Assembly (NCBI GenBank): GCA_022496205.1
Contig: WTXD01000137.1
Location: 1-31,718 of the forward strand
Origin: Gloeopeniophorella convolvens
Taxonomy: Eukaryota; Basidiomycota; Agaricomycetes; Russulales
Direction: 5' to 3'
DNA: 31,718 nt
Positions 17,325 through 28,978 of this stretch are shown piece by piece (position 1 is the first letter of the stretch; the number at the start of each line of letters is the position of its first letter). Both the position numbers and the translations under genes were made by a program. The notes under the pieces are model-generated. The model saw only the letters and a list, made by a program, of their open reading frames with translations. It was not told the origin of the DNA and made no database searches.

Positions 17325-20300
17325 GCACATTTCCCTTTATGCCTCTATGCGATCCTGCTGGATGATCGACTCTGGCACAACACACCATATCACTCCCTAT
17401 CACTCCAACTTCACAGACTACTCCCTCACCAAAGGCAGTATAAGCCTGGGAGACAACTCTATGGTTGAGCAATGTGGTGTTGGCACTGTCGTCTTCAAAA
17501 CAGGACAGAACTCCGTGATAACCCTCAATAATGTGCTGCATATTCCAAATGTCAAGACACGCTTTATATCTACGCGTGCTCTAGCACAGAAGGGGGCCAC
17601 TGTCACGTTTGAGGAACGCTCCTTCAAAATCTCTGTCAACCAGAGTTATGTTGCAACGGGCTACTTAGAAGGCAACCTTTATTGGTTAGACGCCTCAGTA
17701 CAGTCCCTCAATGCACATGTTGGGTCCACTGCCCTCACTTTGGACCTCTGGCATCAGCACATGGGCCATGTATCATATGAAACCCTAAAGCGCCATGCAG
17801 ACTCTATCAAGGGTCTTGCACTTGATAGCTCAGTTGTGCCCACCGCTCCTTGTCCGGCTTGTGAATTTGGCAAGAGCACACAACTTCCCTTCCCTCACTC
17901 CTCCAAAAAGGCCTCTTGCATCCTAGAGATTGTTCACAGCAATCTCGTGGGGCCTATGCAGAAGGACTCCATTCAAGGTGCCCGGTACACAGCCACTTTT
18001 ATAGATGATTACTCGCGTCATGCAGTCATCTTTTACCTTAAAACCAAGGATCAGTTTGCTATAGCCTTCAGGAAGTTCCTAGCATGGGCGGAAACTCAAA
18101 CTGCCCAACCGCTAAAGGCTCTGCATTCAGACCAAGGTGGTGAGTACCTGTCGGGCACTGTAAAGGAGATCCTCATGGAGAAGGGAATTGAGCATCACAC
18201 CATGATGCCAGGGTCGCCTCAGCAAAATAGTAAAGCCAAGCGGTTTAACCGCACCATTATGGATAAGGCACTGTCCATGCTACATCATGCTGGACTGTCT
18301 TTCGGCTTCTGGGAATTAGCGGTAGGCACTGCTATGCATGTCTATAACTGCACCCCTACCAGAATGCTTGAGTGGCGCACACCTATTGAGCACTGGAGTG
18401 CTGGTCACACTTCTGATGTCTCTTACTTTCGTGTCTTCGGATGCTTAGCATATAAACATGTGCCTAGTGACAAGCATAGGAAACTTGACACTAAGGCGAT
18501 TGAGACCACGTTTGTTGAGTACGAGTTGGGTTCTAAGGGCTACCGACTATAGAATGGACGTACTCACTCTATTGAAGTGTCCCACAATATGACATTTGAT
18601 GAGAGCACATTCCCATCTAAGCAGAGGCCTGAGCCATCCTCTACTGTTCTTCAACCAGCCCTAGTTGTCTTACCAGTGCCAACGGTACAACTTGCTATCC
18701 CACCGGCGAATCCACCGCCTCCACCACCTCCTGTTCCCTCTCCTGCGCCACCTAATCCACCTGCAAAGGAAGAAAAACAGGAAGAAAACCCCTTTATTGT
18801 ACAGCAACCTGTCACCCCTCCACCTCTATTTAGACAAACACCGGTCCCTCAGACCCCTCAAAGACGCACCACACGGCCAGTACACCGGCCAGCTGTGGTA
18901 TCTCCACATATGGAGAGACTGGAACCAATAATTCAGCCACCAGTAGTAGATCCACCCCGCCCAACTCCTGAGCAAGTGCGGGGGGATGCCAAGCGGCGTA
19001 GCCGGCTACTTAGGGAAATAGATGAGGCTAGGCCTGTGCAGCGCACTGCGCGACCACATCGTCCTAACCCCAGGTACTACTCTGGAGATAATGCTGAATT
19101 CCGGTCTGGACACCTAGGAATTACAGCACTACTAGCAGCTGCAATTGGTGAAGATCCTGCCACCTATAAAGAGGCAATGTGGTCTGAGAACACAGAGGAA
19201 TGGACTGAAGCATGCCAATATGAAATGGACACTCTTGCCAAGAATGGCACATGGGAGTTAATGGATCTCCCTACAGGTCGCAAAGTTGTAAAATCCAAAT
19301 GGGTTTTCAAGCTCAAAGCAGATGGACACTTTTGAGCTCGGTTGGTGGCAAAGGGCTTTACACAAGTCCCTGGGATAGACTATGACAAAACCTTCTCTTC
19401 AGTTGCCAGATTTGAGTCACTACGACTCTTGCTAGCATTAGCTGTGCTAGAGGATTGGGAAATCCACTAGATGGACATCAAGTTGGTGTTCCTTCATGGC
19501 AACCTGGATGAAGAAATCTATATGGAGCAACCACAAGGTTTCGCAGTATCAGGCCAGGAGAACAAGGTCTGCTGCCTTAAAAAGGCAATCTACAGTCTCA
19601 AACAAGCTTCACGCGCATGAAACTTGCAATTCCATGGAGTTCTTGAGGAACTTGGCTTCACACGCATGGTCTCAGATGCTAGGATCTATGTGTATCTTCA
19701 ACATGGGGGGGATATAAAAATCATCATTATTCTATACGTTGACGACATCACTTTGATGGGGAACTCCCTATCTGAGGTTACTCGCATCAAGGCTGCTCTT
19801 AGTGCGTGCTATGAGATGACAGATCTTGGAGAAATCCAGTCCTACCTCAGGGTTCACATTACTTGCGATTGACCCTTATGCCGCCTAGAGATCGACCAGT
19901 CTGGATATATCCTTCACAAGCTGAAGCAATTCAAGCTGGATGGTGCCAATCCTAACCTCACCCCCTTTCTGCCGGTGCCAAAGTGCACCTTGTCAAGTCA
20001 GATAAGGAGGCATCTGCCGAAGAGAGACAGTACTATCAATCTCTCATCGGAAGTTTGCTCTATGCAAACCTTGGCACTAGACCGGACATTTCCTTTGCTG
20101 TGGGACGCCTTGCCCAGTACGCAGCAAATCCCTCACAAAAACATCTAAGCCTTGCAAAATATGTCCTCAAATACCTCAAGGGGACTATTAACTATTGCAT
20201 CCGCTATGATGGGGCCAATGGGGTCTGACTTTATGGTTACTCCGACTCAAGCTGGGGGACAACCCAGACGACTATCGTTCCACTTCTGGCTACGTATTCC

Positions 20301-20716
20301 TTCTAGCAGAAGGCGCAATCTCTTGGTCCTCGCGCAAGCAAAAGACCATCGCCCTCAGCACCACTAAAGCCGAGTACATGGCCTTAACCGACGTTGGCAA
20401 CCAAGCCGCGTGGTATCAGAGCTTCTACTCTGAGCTAGGATACAATGTTGAAGATCCAATCCTGTTGCACAGTGACAACAAAGGTTCAGTTGACCTCGCT
20501 AGCAATCTAAGTTACTGGCAGGAGATCCAAACATATCCAGCTAAAGCACCACAAGATCCGCGAGTATGTTCAAAACAACGTTGTAGATCTGGTTCACACC
20601 AAGACAGAGGACATGGTAGCAGATGGCTTAACAAAATCACTTGCCAAATCGCGCCACTCCCTGCTCTCTGGGCAAATGGGTTTAGTAGGATGATAGATGT
20701 CTTGATCACGGGGGGA
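17325..20716 (+). pseudogene. Copia-A pol: protease, integrase, RT, RNase H
   Basis: Protease MIDSGTTHHI (about 17360), pre-integrase zinc domain LWHQHMGHVS and CPACEFGK, integrase core FIDDYSRH and HSDQGGEY; the third catalytic residue is Lys (NSKAKRFNRT, codon 18238-18240) where Glu is expected. After TAG at 18550 and a proline-rich spacer comes RT: WVFKLKADG, LVAKGFTQVPGIDY, YMEQPQGF and an intact YVDD near 19738-19749. RNase H (YSDSS, STTKAEYMALTD) is shifted among frames. Further stops are TGA 19333, TAG 19468, TGA 19618 and TGA 19870, with a frameshift near 19975. Family length and order are normal. The protein would integrate and copy the element; this copy is inactive. Confidence 0.9.
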
Positions 20717-21083
20717 TATTGAGATGGACAGTGTTCTGGCAGCTCTGATTAGATTAGATATGGACCTAATGATCAAGGACTATCTTATCTGGTGTACATA
20801 ATGTTCTAGACTTAAGGCTGTGCTCAGCCCCACATTCATTTCCATGTTCCGGACTCTTCTAGGGCATTCCATGACCCACCCTGTACTCCGGTACCCACTC
20901 TTACTCCATTTCATGTGGGTCTCCTAGGCTTTCTAAGCAGTATTTATCACATGCTATCTGTCGCTCCTTAAGTATATAAGGACTCCTTTCTTTGCCTTTG
21001 TAGCCTCAGTCTTTTGACCTTCTCTGACTGAGCGTTACCTTGCATGCCTTCAGTTGTCACTTCACCCTTGCTGTGCTTTAACA
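20717..21083 (+). repeat. Copia-A 3' LTR
   Basis: 367 bp, preceded by the purine tract CACGGGGGGA. Its first bases are TATTGAGATGG where the 5' LTR has TGTTGAGACAG, so the terminal TG is mutated to TA. It ends GCTTTAACA. Followed by the AGACC TSD. Confidence 0.93.
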
Positions 21084-23618
21084 AGACCATCTTTGTAGTT
21101 TCAATCTTCTAAGCCTTTCGCTATCATACATGGACCATTCTTCATGATTGTTGTTAACACTTTAGTGACTTCTTTGTCTTTGTCTTGAGATTCTCTGATG
21201 CGTCATCATAGGTTTTGGTCTCCAATGGTAGTGGTAGTGCCAGCACAAGTAGCTCGGATTGCGGAAAACTTGGTGTCCAAGGGGATTTTGTTGTCGTTCT
21301 TAGTCATTATCCCCTCTTTAGGATCTAGACGGCAGGACAGATGATCAGCGCGGTTGTAAATGCCGGGTTTATGAAGGAGAAGAACATCGTATTGGGAAAG
21401 TTCAAGAGACCAACGTGCTTGTCTTCGAGTGAGTTTCTGTTTTGTGGTGAAGTAAGTCAGGTTGTTGTGGTCAGTCCAGATTTCAACACAGTGTTGGGCC
21501 CCTTGTAGTAGTGTCGATAGGTTTCAAGGGAATGGATGATAGCAAGGAGTTCTTTGTTGTGGATGTTGTCGTTGCGTTCTGCGTCAGTCATGGATTTAGA
21601 GAGGAATGCAACCAGGTGCCAGCAATTAATTTCATCTGGTTGCTCCAGCACAGCACCGATGGCAAAGTTGGAGGCGTCTGTAATCAGATGAAATGGACGA
21701 GTGTGGTCGGGGAGTGTAAGTACTGGGGCTGAGGTGAATGTGTGCTTAAGGTTGTCAAACACTTGTTGACAGGCTGAGGACCACTGGAATGGAGTGTCTT
21801 TACGTATGAGGGCATGAAGTGGCGCGCAATCTTAGAGAAATCCTTGATGAAACATCTGTAGAAATTGCCAAAGTCGAGGAACGCTTGAACGTGCTTGAGT
21901 GTTTTTGGTGTTGGCCACTCCATGATGGCTTTGAGTTTGGCAGGGTCCATGCAATGTGACCGGCAGAGATGATAAGACCGAGGTATTCAATGGTTGTCTG
22001 GAAGAAGGAACATTTCTCTGGTTTGAGGTAAAGGTGAGCTTGCAAGGCGTTGGAGGACACGATGAACAAGAGCATAGTTTTCTTCAAGAGTGTCAGTGAA
22101 AATGAGGATATCATCCATGTAATAACAACGCAGCCGGTTGCAATGATATCCTTGAAGTTCTCGTTATGAAGGATTGGAATGTGCCGGGGGAGTTGCAGAG
22201 TCCAAAGAACATGACTAGGGGTTTGAATAGACCACGGTTGGTTTGAAGGCGGCTTTCCATTCATCACCTTCTTTATGCAATATTGTTATAGCCCCAGCGG
22301 ACGTCAAATTTGGTGAAGTAGTGGCATTCTTGAGTTTGTCGATGAGTTCAGGGATGAGTGGAAGTGGGTAGGCATTCTTGATTGTGATGTTGTTAAGGGC
22401 GCGATAGTCTTGTACAGGGCGTAACTTTCTATCTTTCTTCTTGACGAAGAAGAAAGGGCTTGCCATGGGTGACTTTGAAGGGGAATATAGCCTTTTGCAA
22501 GGTGTTCTTTGAGGAATTCGTCAAGGGCCTTTGTTCGTCAGGGGTGAGACTATAGATTTTACAATCACGGAGTTGGGCATCCGGTTTCAGGTCGATAGCA
22601 TGGTCCCAGGGTTTGCAAGCAGGGAGTCGTTGGGCAGCTGATTCTTCAAAGACTTTATGGTACTTGAGGAATTCTGGAGGGACAATGTCTTCGATTGTTT
22701 CTTGGGTGTGCATTTTGTTGGCCAATTGTTGTGAATGAGTTGTTTTGGCGGGACAGATATGGATCCTGTCGACTGGTGTAATCTAGTTGTGTTATAGGAC
22801 AGCTCCAGGATATGGACCATTGTGCAGGTGGAAGCACACAAGGATCATCGACCACTGCAGGTGTGCATTGATTCTGATTGAAAGAGTCGTCTGATGGTGG
22901 TGAGGTGACGGAGTTAAGGAGATATGGTTCTTGAAGGGTGTAGTCGATGTAACCACAAGATGTAAGGACTGTTTGCATTTCTATGGCAAAATTCATGTCG
23001 GCTTTGTGGATACCGTCTTCATTGGTATTGGTTGGTGCAGTGATGGTATGGATTAGACCAACAGGAATGTTGTCTAGTGCGGTGGCAGAGATAGTGGAGT
23101 TGGATAGTTAACAGGAAGGGGGACAACAGTCAAAGGTAATTGTGTCCTTTTCTCAGTTGATACTAGGGTTATGTCATCTAAGCCAGTCCGTGCCTAAGAT
23201 GAGGTCGTGGTCGCCGATGTTAGTGAGATATAATTCAATCCATTCTTAGTGTGAGTGGCCGTCTGGTGTAGGGATTTCAAGGCGTTCAATAGTAGTATGT
23301 TGAACCAAGCCAGTGGCGTTATCAGTGCCATCAACATTGCGAACAGGGAAAGGTTTGATGTGTTTCTTGAGTGTAAAGTGATGTCATTTGGCAAAGTTGG
23401 TATGTAGGATAATGCCTTCTGCGCCACTATCAACAAGTGCACGTGCACTGATTTTTTGGCCAGAGGACTGTCCCAGGAAATTGACTCTAACAGATATGGA
23501 TGGGGTCTGTCGATTACGTGTCATAGATGATGGTACAGGAATAGAGTTAATCATTACAAAGGGTTCAAATTTCTTGACTCTGAAGAACCTCTCATATGTT
23601 CTCTGAACACGAAGAGTC
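21084..23618 (-). pseudogene. Ty3-C pol: protease, reverse transcriptase, RNase H
   Basis: From high to low coordinates: protease LVDSGAEGIIL (DSGA at 23420-23431), then LGTDWLR followed by TGA where Trp is expected; linker KVFEESAAQRL and PWDHAIDLKPDAQL; RT with FFFVKKKD and an intact YMDDILIF (22110-22121); RNase H with [16 protein letters not shown] (about 21680) and NKELLAII (about 21550). At least two single-base frameshifts lie near 22320-22300 and more near 22500 and 21480. The last part (DPKEGIMTKND, about 21315) is the RNase H-integrase linker and contains a second polypurine tract. It ends at the AGACC site where Copia-A inserted and resumes at 14257. Catalytic motifs are better kept than in Ty3-B, but the frame is broken. 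Confidence 0.88.
21305..21320 (-). other. Internal copy of the polypurine tract (possible central PPT)
   Basis: TAAAGAGGGGATAATG on the minus strand, identical over 16 bases to the 3' PPT at 11645-11660. It lies between RNase H and integrase, in frame, coding KEGIM. Ty1 and lentiviruses are known to use a second, central PPT; that use here is inference. Confidence 0.6.
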
Positions 23619-25606
23619 CTAATAGACAGTGCAGCTATGGGACATTTTAAAAATCCTTCTTCTCAGAAGTGGCAGGTGGGGAGATGATGTCGGAAACGGC
23701 TTGCTTGGCTTCAGGAGTGGCTTGGGCATACCAGCTATTGTGGCTTGGATAGAAGTGTCGGTAGTAGAGGAGGATGATGGGTCATTCGCAATGAGATTGT
23801 AAGAGTTGGATGAGGGAGTGAAGGATCCGCTACATCCGCGGCCTCGGAATGATCCTCTGAAGTTTCCTCTACCTCGACAGTTAAAGTTGAACAAAGTGGA
23901 AGGTGAAGGTCTGCCAGGCTTTCTGAGGCATTTGTGGGCCCAATGTCCTCCTCCTCCACAGTACATACAAAGGTTGTTGTCGCAGCAATGCTTGCGTTCT
24001 TCAGCAGTAAGTGGGGGAAATGCAGTGGTCGCATTGACTTGTGAGATTTCTCCTTCTTTGAGGGAGCGGATGTTGCTTTGTCCACATCCACCTCGGAAGG
24101 TACTCCTAGGACAGTTTGTCCAGTAGGAGTCATCAAGTTCTTGAATAATCTTAACGACTTCTGCAAGCATCTTTGGTTTGTTTGCGACAGCAGAGTACTT
24201 TTGCTCAAGTTGATTATTCAGGTTATGGTGGAGGACAGGGATGGTGACAGTGTCATCAGTGATGGCAGCTTCAGTGCGTGCAACGTCCCAATCTTGGTAT
24301 CATTCGCAGAAGCGGCAAATGCCTTGTGGATACTAGAAGAATTTGTTGATAGTGAGTTGTTTCTGGTCAGGATTGGTGAACATAGTTTTGAAGGTGCCGA
24401 CGAAGGCTTTCCAGGTGCCATAGGCTTTATTTGTGAGTGCATCTTTTATGCGGATGCGAGCCCATTCTCCGGCATGGGTGTTGTTTTCAAAATGAGTATA
24501 GGCGTCGGTGATCTTCTTGGTGTCGGTGTTATATAGGTCTTCATTGAGCGAATAGTAGTTGTTAAGATGAGAAAGGAATTGGCAGGCAGTAGCTTCTGCA
24601 CTGTCAAAGGGTTCTGGTGGGCTGCCGAGTAACTTGGAAGACATCTTAGGCGGAGCAGTAACGGTTCCTTGGGATGGTGGGTTTACTGGTGGTTTAAATG
24701 GAGGCGGTACTTGAGTTTGACAAGATGAAGAGGCAACTGGGGTCTGAGTCGGTCCGATACGAGAGATAGGAGGCATAGGAGTCTGGACAAAAGGTACAAG
24801 TTCTTAAGGCTGAGATGGTGGAGGCACAACTGGTTCAGATGATTCTTCAGGAAGTGGATTTTCTTCGGGAGATAGAGTCGGTGGGTCTGGTTCAATAGGA
24901 GATAGACATCGTTCTGGAGTACCAAAGCCTCCAGGTATAGTGTGAGGCAAATTTGCAGTTAGTGGAGTGCCTAATGGAGTAACTTTTCTGGAGATGCGTT
25001 GGAGGGTTTCTTGAGTAGATTCTAAGAGCTGATTGACTTCATCTGAGTCATCTGAGAGAGGTGGTGTAGGTGGCGGTACAATGCGAGTTTGTTCAGGAGG
25101 GTTGAAGTAGACGGGTAGGTTGTTGAAGTATTGCCACTGTTTCTTATCTTCTCTCCAATGGACTCTTCTGTCTTTGTAGAGTCCTTTAAGTTTTAACCAC
25201 TGGAAGGAGTTAAGTTGGTTGGTGTACAGATAGTAGGAGTTGATAGCATGTGAGACGGTTTCTGTATAGGTTACAAAGACTGCTCTTCCAGTTGTTGTGT
25301 CATAGATGACTGTTCGTTCTAAGATTTCGAGGATGGCAAAGTTATGCTGGGTTTGTTCGTCGAGTCTGATCTTCTTGACTTTGCTATTAGGTGGGAGTTG
25401 TTGGAGGATTTCTGTGATGTCTTCCGGACTGAGGTTGTTCCACTTGTTATTCTTGATATACGCTTTGAATCCACTACTTATGTGGGGTTGTTTAGATGGT
25501 TGGGAGTCCTACGACTTGCATAGTGTAGGTGTTGATGTTGTGATGATATGTGATGGTGAAAGCGTGGTTAAGGATAGGACGGTGTTGATCAATGGAATGG
25601 CATTCG
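23619..25606 (-). pseudogene. Ty3-C Gag, canonical part
   Basis: From 25606 down: an N-terminal block (NNKWNNLSPEDITEIL, about 25450), a long Pro/Ser/Glu linker with an in-frame TAA at about 24806, then the capsid-like Gag domain (PPEPFDSAEATACQFLSHLN; GTWKAFVGTFKTMF, about 24390-24640), a frame change near 24330, and a nucleocapsid part with an intact CCHC knuckle (CMYCGGGGHWAHKC, about 23930-23970) and Arg/Gly-rich repeats (RGRGNFRGSFRGRG) typical of RNA binding. It forms the particle and binds RNA. Directly downstream is protease. Upstream the same coding direction continues across a solo LTR into a further long region, so this is not the start of the protein. Confidence 0.82.
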
Positions 25607-26085
25607 TGTTGAGACGGATAGTGTCCTGGCAGCTCTGATTAGATATAAACCTAATGATTAAGGACTATCTTATCTTGTGTACATAATGTTCTAGACTTAA
25701 GGCTGTGTTCAGCCCCACATTCGTTTCCATATTCTGGACTCTTCTAGGGCATTCCATGACCCACTCTGTACTCCGGTACCCACCTATTCTCTGTTTCATG
25801 TGGGTCTCCTAGGCTTTCTAAGCATTGTTTATCACATGCTATTGTTGCTCCTTACTTGTATAAAAAGACCTCCTCTTTCGCCTTTGTAGCCTTAGTCTTT
25901 TGACCTTCTCTGACTGAGGCAAGTACACTACCGCTCCTTTCACTTCTACCTTATGCTTACTTTACCTTATAGCGTCACTCTGTGTCCTTCAGGTATTGCA
26001 CTAATGTATTAGTCTTTTGACCTTCTCTGACTGAGCATCACTCTGTGTCCTTCAGTTGTCACTCCACCCTTGCTGCGCTTCAACA
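25607..26085 (+). mobile_element. Solo LTR, Copia superfamily intermediate form
   Basis: TGTTGAGACGG...GCGCTTCAACA, 479 bp, flanked by ATTCG (25602-25606) and GTTCG (26086-26090), one mismatch. It carries a TATAAAA box near 25859 and two copies of the GACCTTCTCTGACTGAG stem-loop module (near 25890-25918 and 26012-26036), against one in Copia-A. Excision joins the Ty3-C coding sequence (NYIEEDYARIE and onward). Confidence 0.92.
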
Positions 26086-28320
26086 GTTCGATGCGGGCAT
26101 AGTCTTCTTCAATATAGTTACGGAAGATTCTTGTGGATTGTTTCTAGAGGTAACCTTCAAAGTGCAGAGGGTTGCTAGTGAAGTTGGCGAGTTCATGGAG
26201 ATCGTGGGGGAAAGTAATGATACGGAGTTGGCGACGATTGTATTCTTCTCTGCACCAGTGTCGAAAGTTGTGAAAGCCAAGGAAGTTTCGAGTAGGCAAG
26301 GTTTGGCCAATGTAGATGATTTCTGGATGGTGTGCCACGTTATCACGTTGGATGTCGATGAGTCAGGTTCTACTGAGGTTTCTTGAATCTTCAGGGGTTG
26401 GTGTATATTGTACTGGTGGTAATGCTACTTGAGGTAGTGGTGTTGGAGGACGGTGTCTGGGAGATCGTTGACGATTAGGTCTGGATGCCAGGATTGTGAC
26501 AGAAAGACTTTGATAGTCTAAAATACAAGATACAGGAGGATCTGACTAGATCTCTAAATACTGGGTGTCAGTAAGGTCACTGGTGTCTTGTAGGTCGAGG
26601 TTGCTGATAGTGTGGATACTGGGGACGTCATTGTCTGTTGCTTCTTGTTCTTCGTCAAGGCTGAAATTGCTGACAATGCTTAGGGCGTTGTTTCAACTGT
26701 TTTCTCCAATGTCTAATTCAGGGGTTGCGGGAGGAATAAGAGGAGGTCATCGAGGTACAGGATATAGGAAGTTGTCGTTTGATTGGACAAGATTGAGGTC
26801 AAGAGGGTTACTTATGATCCAGTGTCTGTCTTGCAGGTGCAAGGTGTAATTGCAGAAGGGGCCGGAGTGGACAGAGTAAATAGGGATTAGAGGGTTTTCT
26901 TAAAGTAGAGTGAGTTGGGCAAAGTGAAGACGAGTTTGATATGGAGTGGTAATGATGCGTTCAAGATAGTAGATTCAGTGGCCGGCAAGGATTTGTTCGA
27001 TAAGATGTTCTTTGTGGACTCGGACGATGTTCCATCAGAAGGGTTTGAGTTCAAGCCAGAGGTTGGTAGTTTGGATAGGTTCTCAGCATACCCTGCTAGG
27101 TCATTGAAGGAACCAAAAGAGATGCTGTTCTTCTACAGCACTTTGAACAATGTTCCTTTCTGTGTTAAACCAGTGGCTGAGGTGCAAGTCGTTGTCGAAG
27201 AGTTGTCCAAATGGGAGAGATCGTCGAAGTCTTGTTAGGACCAGAGTAAGCCAGGAGTCAGAGCGAACTAGAGTGTTGGTGGAGAACTTGTGGACACAAG
27301 CACGAGGGTCATAGAACTGAAGTCAAATAATACAGTGGAGGACTTGATAATATTTGTCAAAGAAGCGTCAATAGGCTTGGTTGAATGTTAGGCGATTGTC
27401 ATCATTGTAAGGGATAAGGTGGAGTCCTTCAAGCAGTACTTGGGGTGGTGCTTCCACTGAGTCGAGTCTGAGTCAATAGTATCTCCCACAGAGGTGCTAC
27501 ACACTCTAGAAAATAATTGGGCAGATACTACTACTGGTATAAGGTAGTCGACTGATTTTACTTGGTTTACAGGAACTCTTCTACTAGAATATGAACAATG
27601 GCAAGAAGGTTGAGGTCAATGGCGAGGAAAGGATCGTTGCCTATCTCCTTGATGTTGTTGGGAACGCGGGAGTAAGCAGTGAAGAGTTTGAGGTGGGGGT
27701 ACAGGCTGCAGGCATTGTTCACAACGGAGTACCGGTTGTCGATGCGAATGAGGCGACCGTGTTGAAGTGGAGGTTACCTTCAGTGGTGAGGACACGGCCG
27801 TCAAGGAAGTCGATGTGATGAAGGGGAATTCTTGCTCCTTCGTAAAGTCGTTGGGTGCCGAATGCAAGGTCTTTGAAGGTGTGGATGAGGTGGTAGGTGA
27901 AGTCGTAGCAGATGGCGCCAAGGGGGAGTTCTTGACAAGGGGGAGTGTAGATGGTGACAGCGCAGATATACTGTGGTGCATATGGTGGACCTTGTCCGTT
28001 CATGTGCGTGGAAGGGATTGTGATATAGTGTTTCGGGAGGATGATCGACCTGAAGGGGCAGACTTCAGGGAGGAACTCATCAAAGTGGGTGAGGTAATAG
28101 AGGGCACTGCTGATGTGAGGGATGTGGAAGGGCTGATGATGGTTTCCTATAGCTGCTGGGTAACCGTGTAGGACTTGGGCAATGTGCTCATGATAGTAGT
28201 GGTTGGTGTGAGTGCAGTTAGGAGATGGTGCACGACGAGGGAGAACGAAGTGGTTTTCAGCGTAGTCAGTGAGATCTTTACTGAACTCAGAAATGGAGGG
28301 AGAGCAACAAGGTGGGGCCT
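26086..28320 (-). pseudogene. Ty3-C upstream coding region, unknown function
   Basis: A long minus-strand reading region 5' of Gag. The first half (28320 to about 27725) is stop-free: SEFSKDLTDYAENHFVLP, NGQGPPYAPQYICAVTIY, YHLIHTFKDLAFGTQRLYEG, LDGRVLTTEGNLHFN. After a frameshift near 27720 it continues with HLKLFTAYSRVPNNIKEI and then, with many in-frame TGA/TAG/TAA, DPRACVHKFSTNTLV, SHWFNTERNIVQSAVEEQ and HWCREEYNRRQLRIITFPHD to the 26086 junction. Protein-like composition persists between the stops, as expected for a decayed gene. No domain was recognised. It could be a giant N-terminal Gag extension, a separate extra ORF of this lineage or a captured host gene. No LTR or TSD separates it from Gag. 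Confidence 0.6.
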
Positions 28321-28978
28321 TGTCAGGACTCACTCGCGGTGTGCGTGCAGAGAGGATAGCAGAGGGGTTTTTGGAGAGTGTCACAAGGGGGAAGACAGAA
28401 GATGAGCTGCAATATGCAGGAACGGAGTGGGAACACACTAACAGTGCTATTGCAGTGCTAGGTACAGACGAGAGTGCCACAGATGGACAGTCTGAGGACC
28501 ACTGGGCAATACATGGGGGTCTTATATACTACTGGAGACCCCCCAGACGAATCTGGTCTAATTACTGATGGGGATTCCAGAGGGGATTCCCCATAACCTC
28601 TCCTCTCTGATGCGCTTCTTAGATTCCATCGCAGAGTGGGGCTTAAGGCCCCATGGAGTTCTTGATGATTAGAGTCCCAAAGAGGACGCATGAAGTGTTT
28701 CACCTTGATTAAGGTTCTGGTTACTTTGGGATGAGTAATATGGCCATTCTGAGAGATCCCTAGTCCGGGATCTTGGGGGTATTCTAGGGTTAATTGGCCA
28801 TTAGAAAGTAGGGCGAGGAATGAGGGTGAAGGGTCACATGATGCATTTTGACTTGTAGTCACAATGTAAGTGGTACGCGTCGTATTGTGAGCAATGTATA
28901 GGGTGTTTACTGATAGGGTTGGGTTTGCTCTAGTGTTCTGAGCAGTTTGACCTTCTTGAAGCCCTAGTGTTTGTGACA
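28321..28978 (-). mobile_element. Solo LTR, Ty3-C family (TSD GGCCT)
   Basis: TGTCAGGACTCACTCGCGG...GTTTGTGACA, 658 bp, flanked by GGCCT at 28316-28320 and 28979-28983. It has the same orientation as the Ty3-C 3' LTR, with TATATAAG on the minus strand near 28530. Removing it plus one TSD keeps the minus-strand frame (PPY-stop-APPCCSPSISEF). That, and the perfect private TSD, argue that it is a separate solo LTR and not the 5' LTR of Ty3-C. Confidence 0.88.

Larger units (their letters stand above)
14258..21083 (+). mobile_element. Copia-A: complete Ty1/Copia element (TSD AGACC)
   Basis: A full element with 5' LTR 14258-14628, primer site, leader, gag, pol, PPT and 3' LTR 20717-21083. AGACC precedes (14253-14257) and follows (21084-21088) it exactly. 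It sits inside the Ty3-C pol gene on the opposite strand. The two LTRs are similar but differ at scattered, mostly transition positions and small indels, so the insertion is not recent. Its pol is dead. An 869-bp foreign segment lies between gag and protease. Confidence 0.95.

Noticed and set aside
27767..28405. Plus-strand open frames in the Ty3-C upstream region
   Set aside because: They are antisense to the longer minus-strand frame, which connects in frame to coding sequence on the other side of the LTR.
28321..28978. This LTR as the 5' LTR of Ty3-C
   Set aside because: It has its own perfect TSD (GGCCT), the coding frame continues through it, and the flank at 28979 is not plus-strand Ty3-B as a 5' LTR boundary would require.
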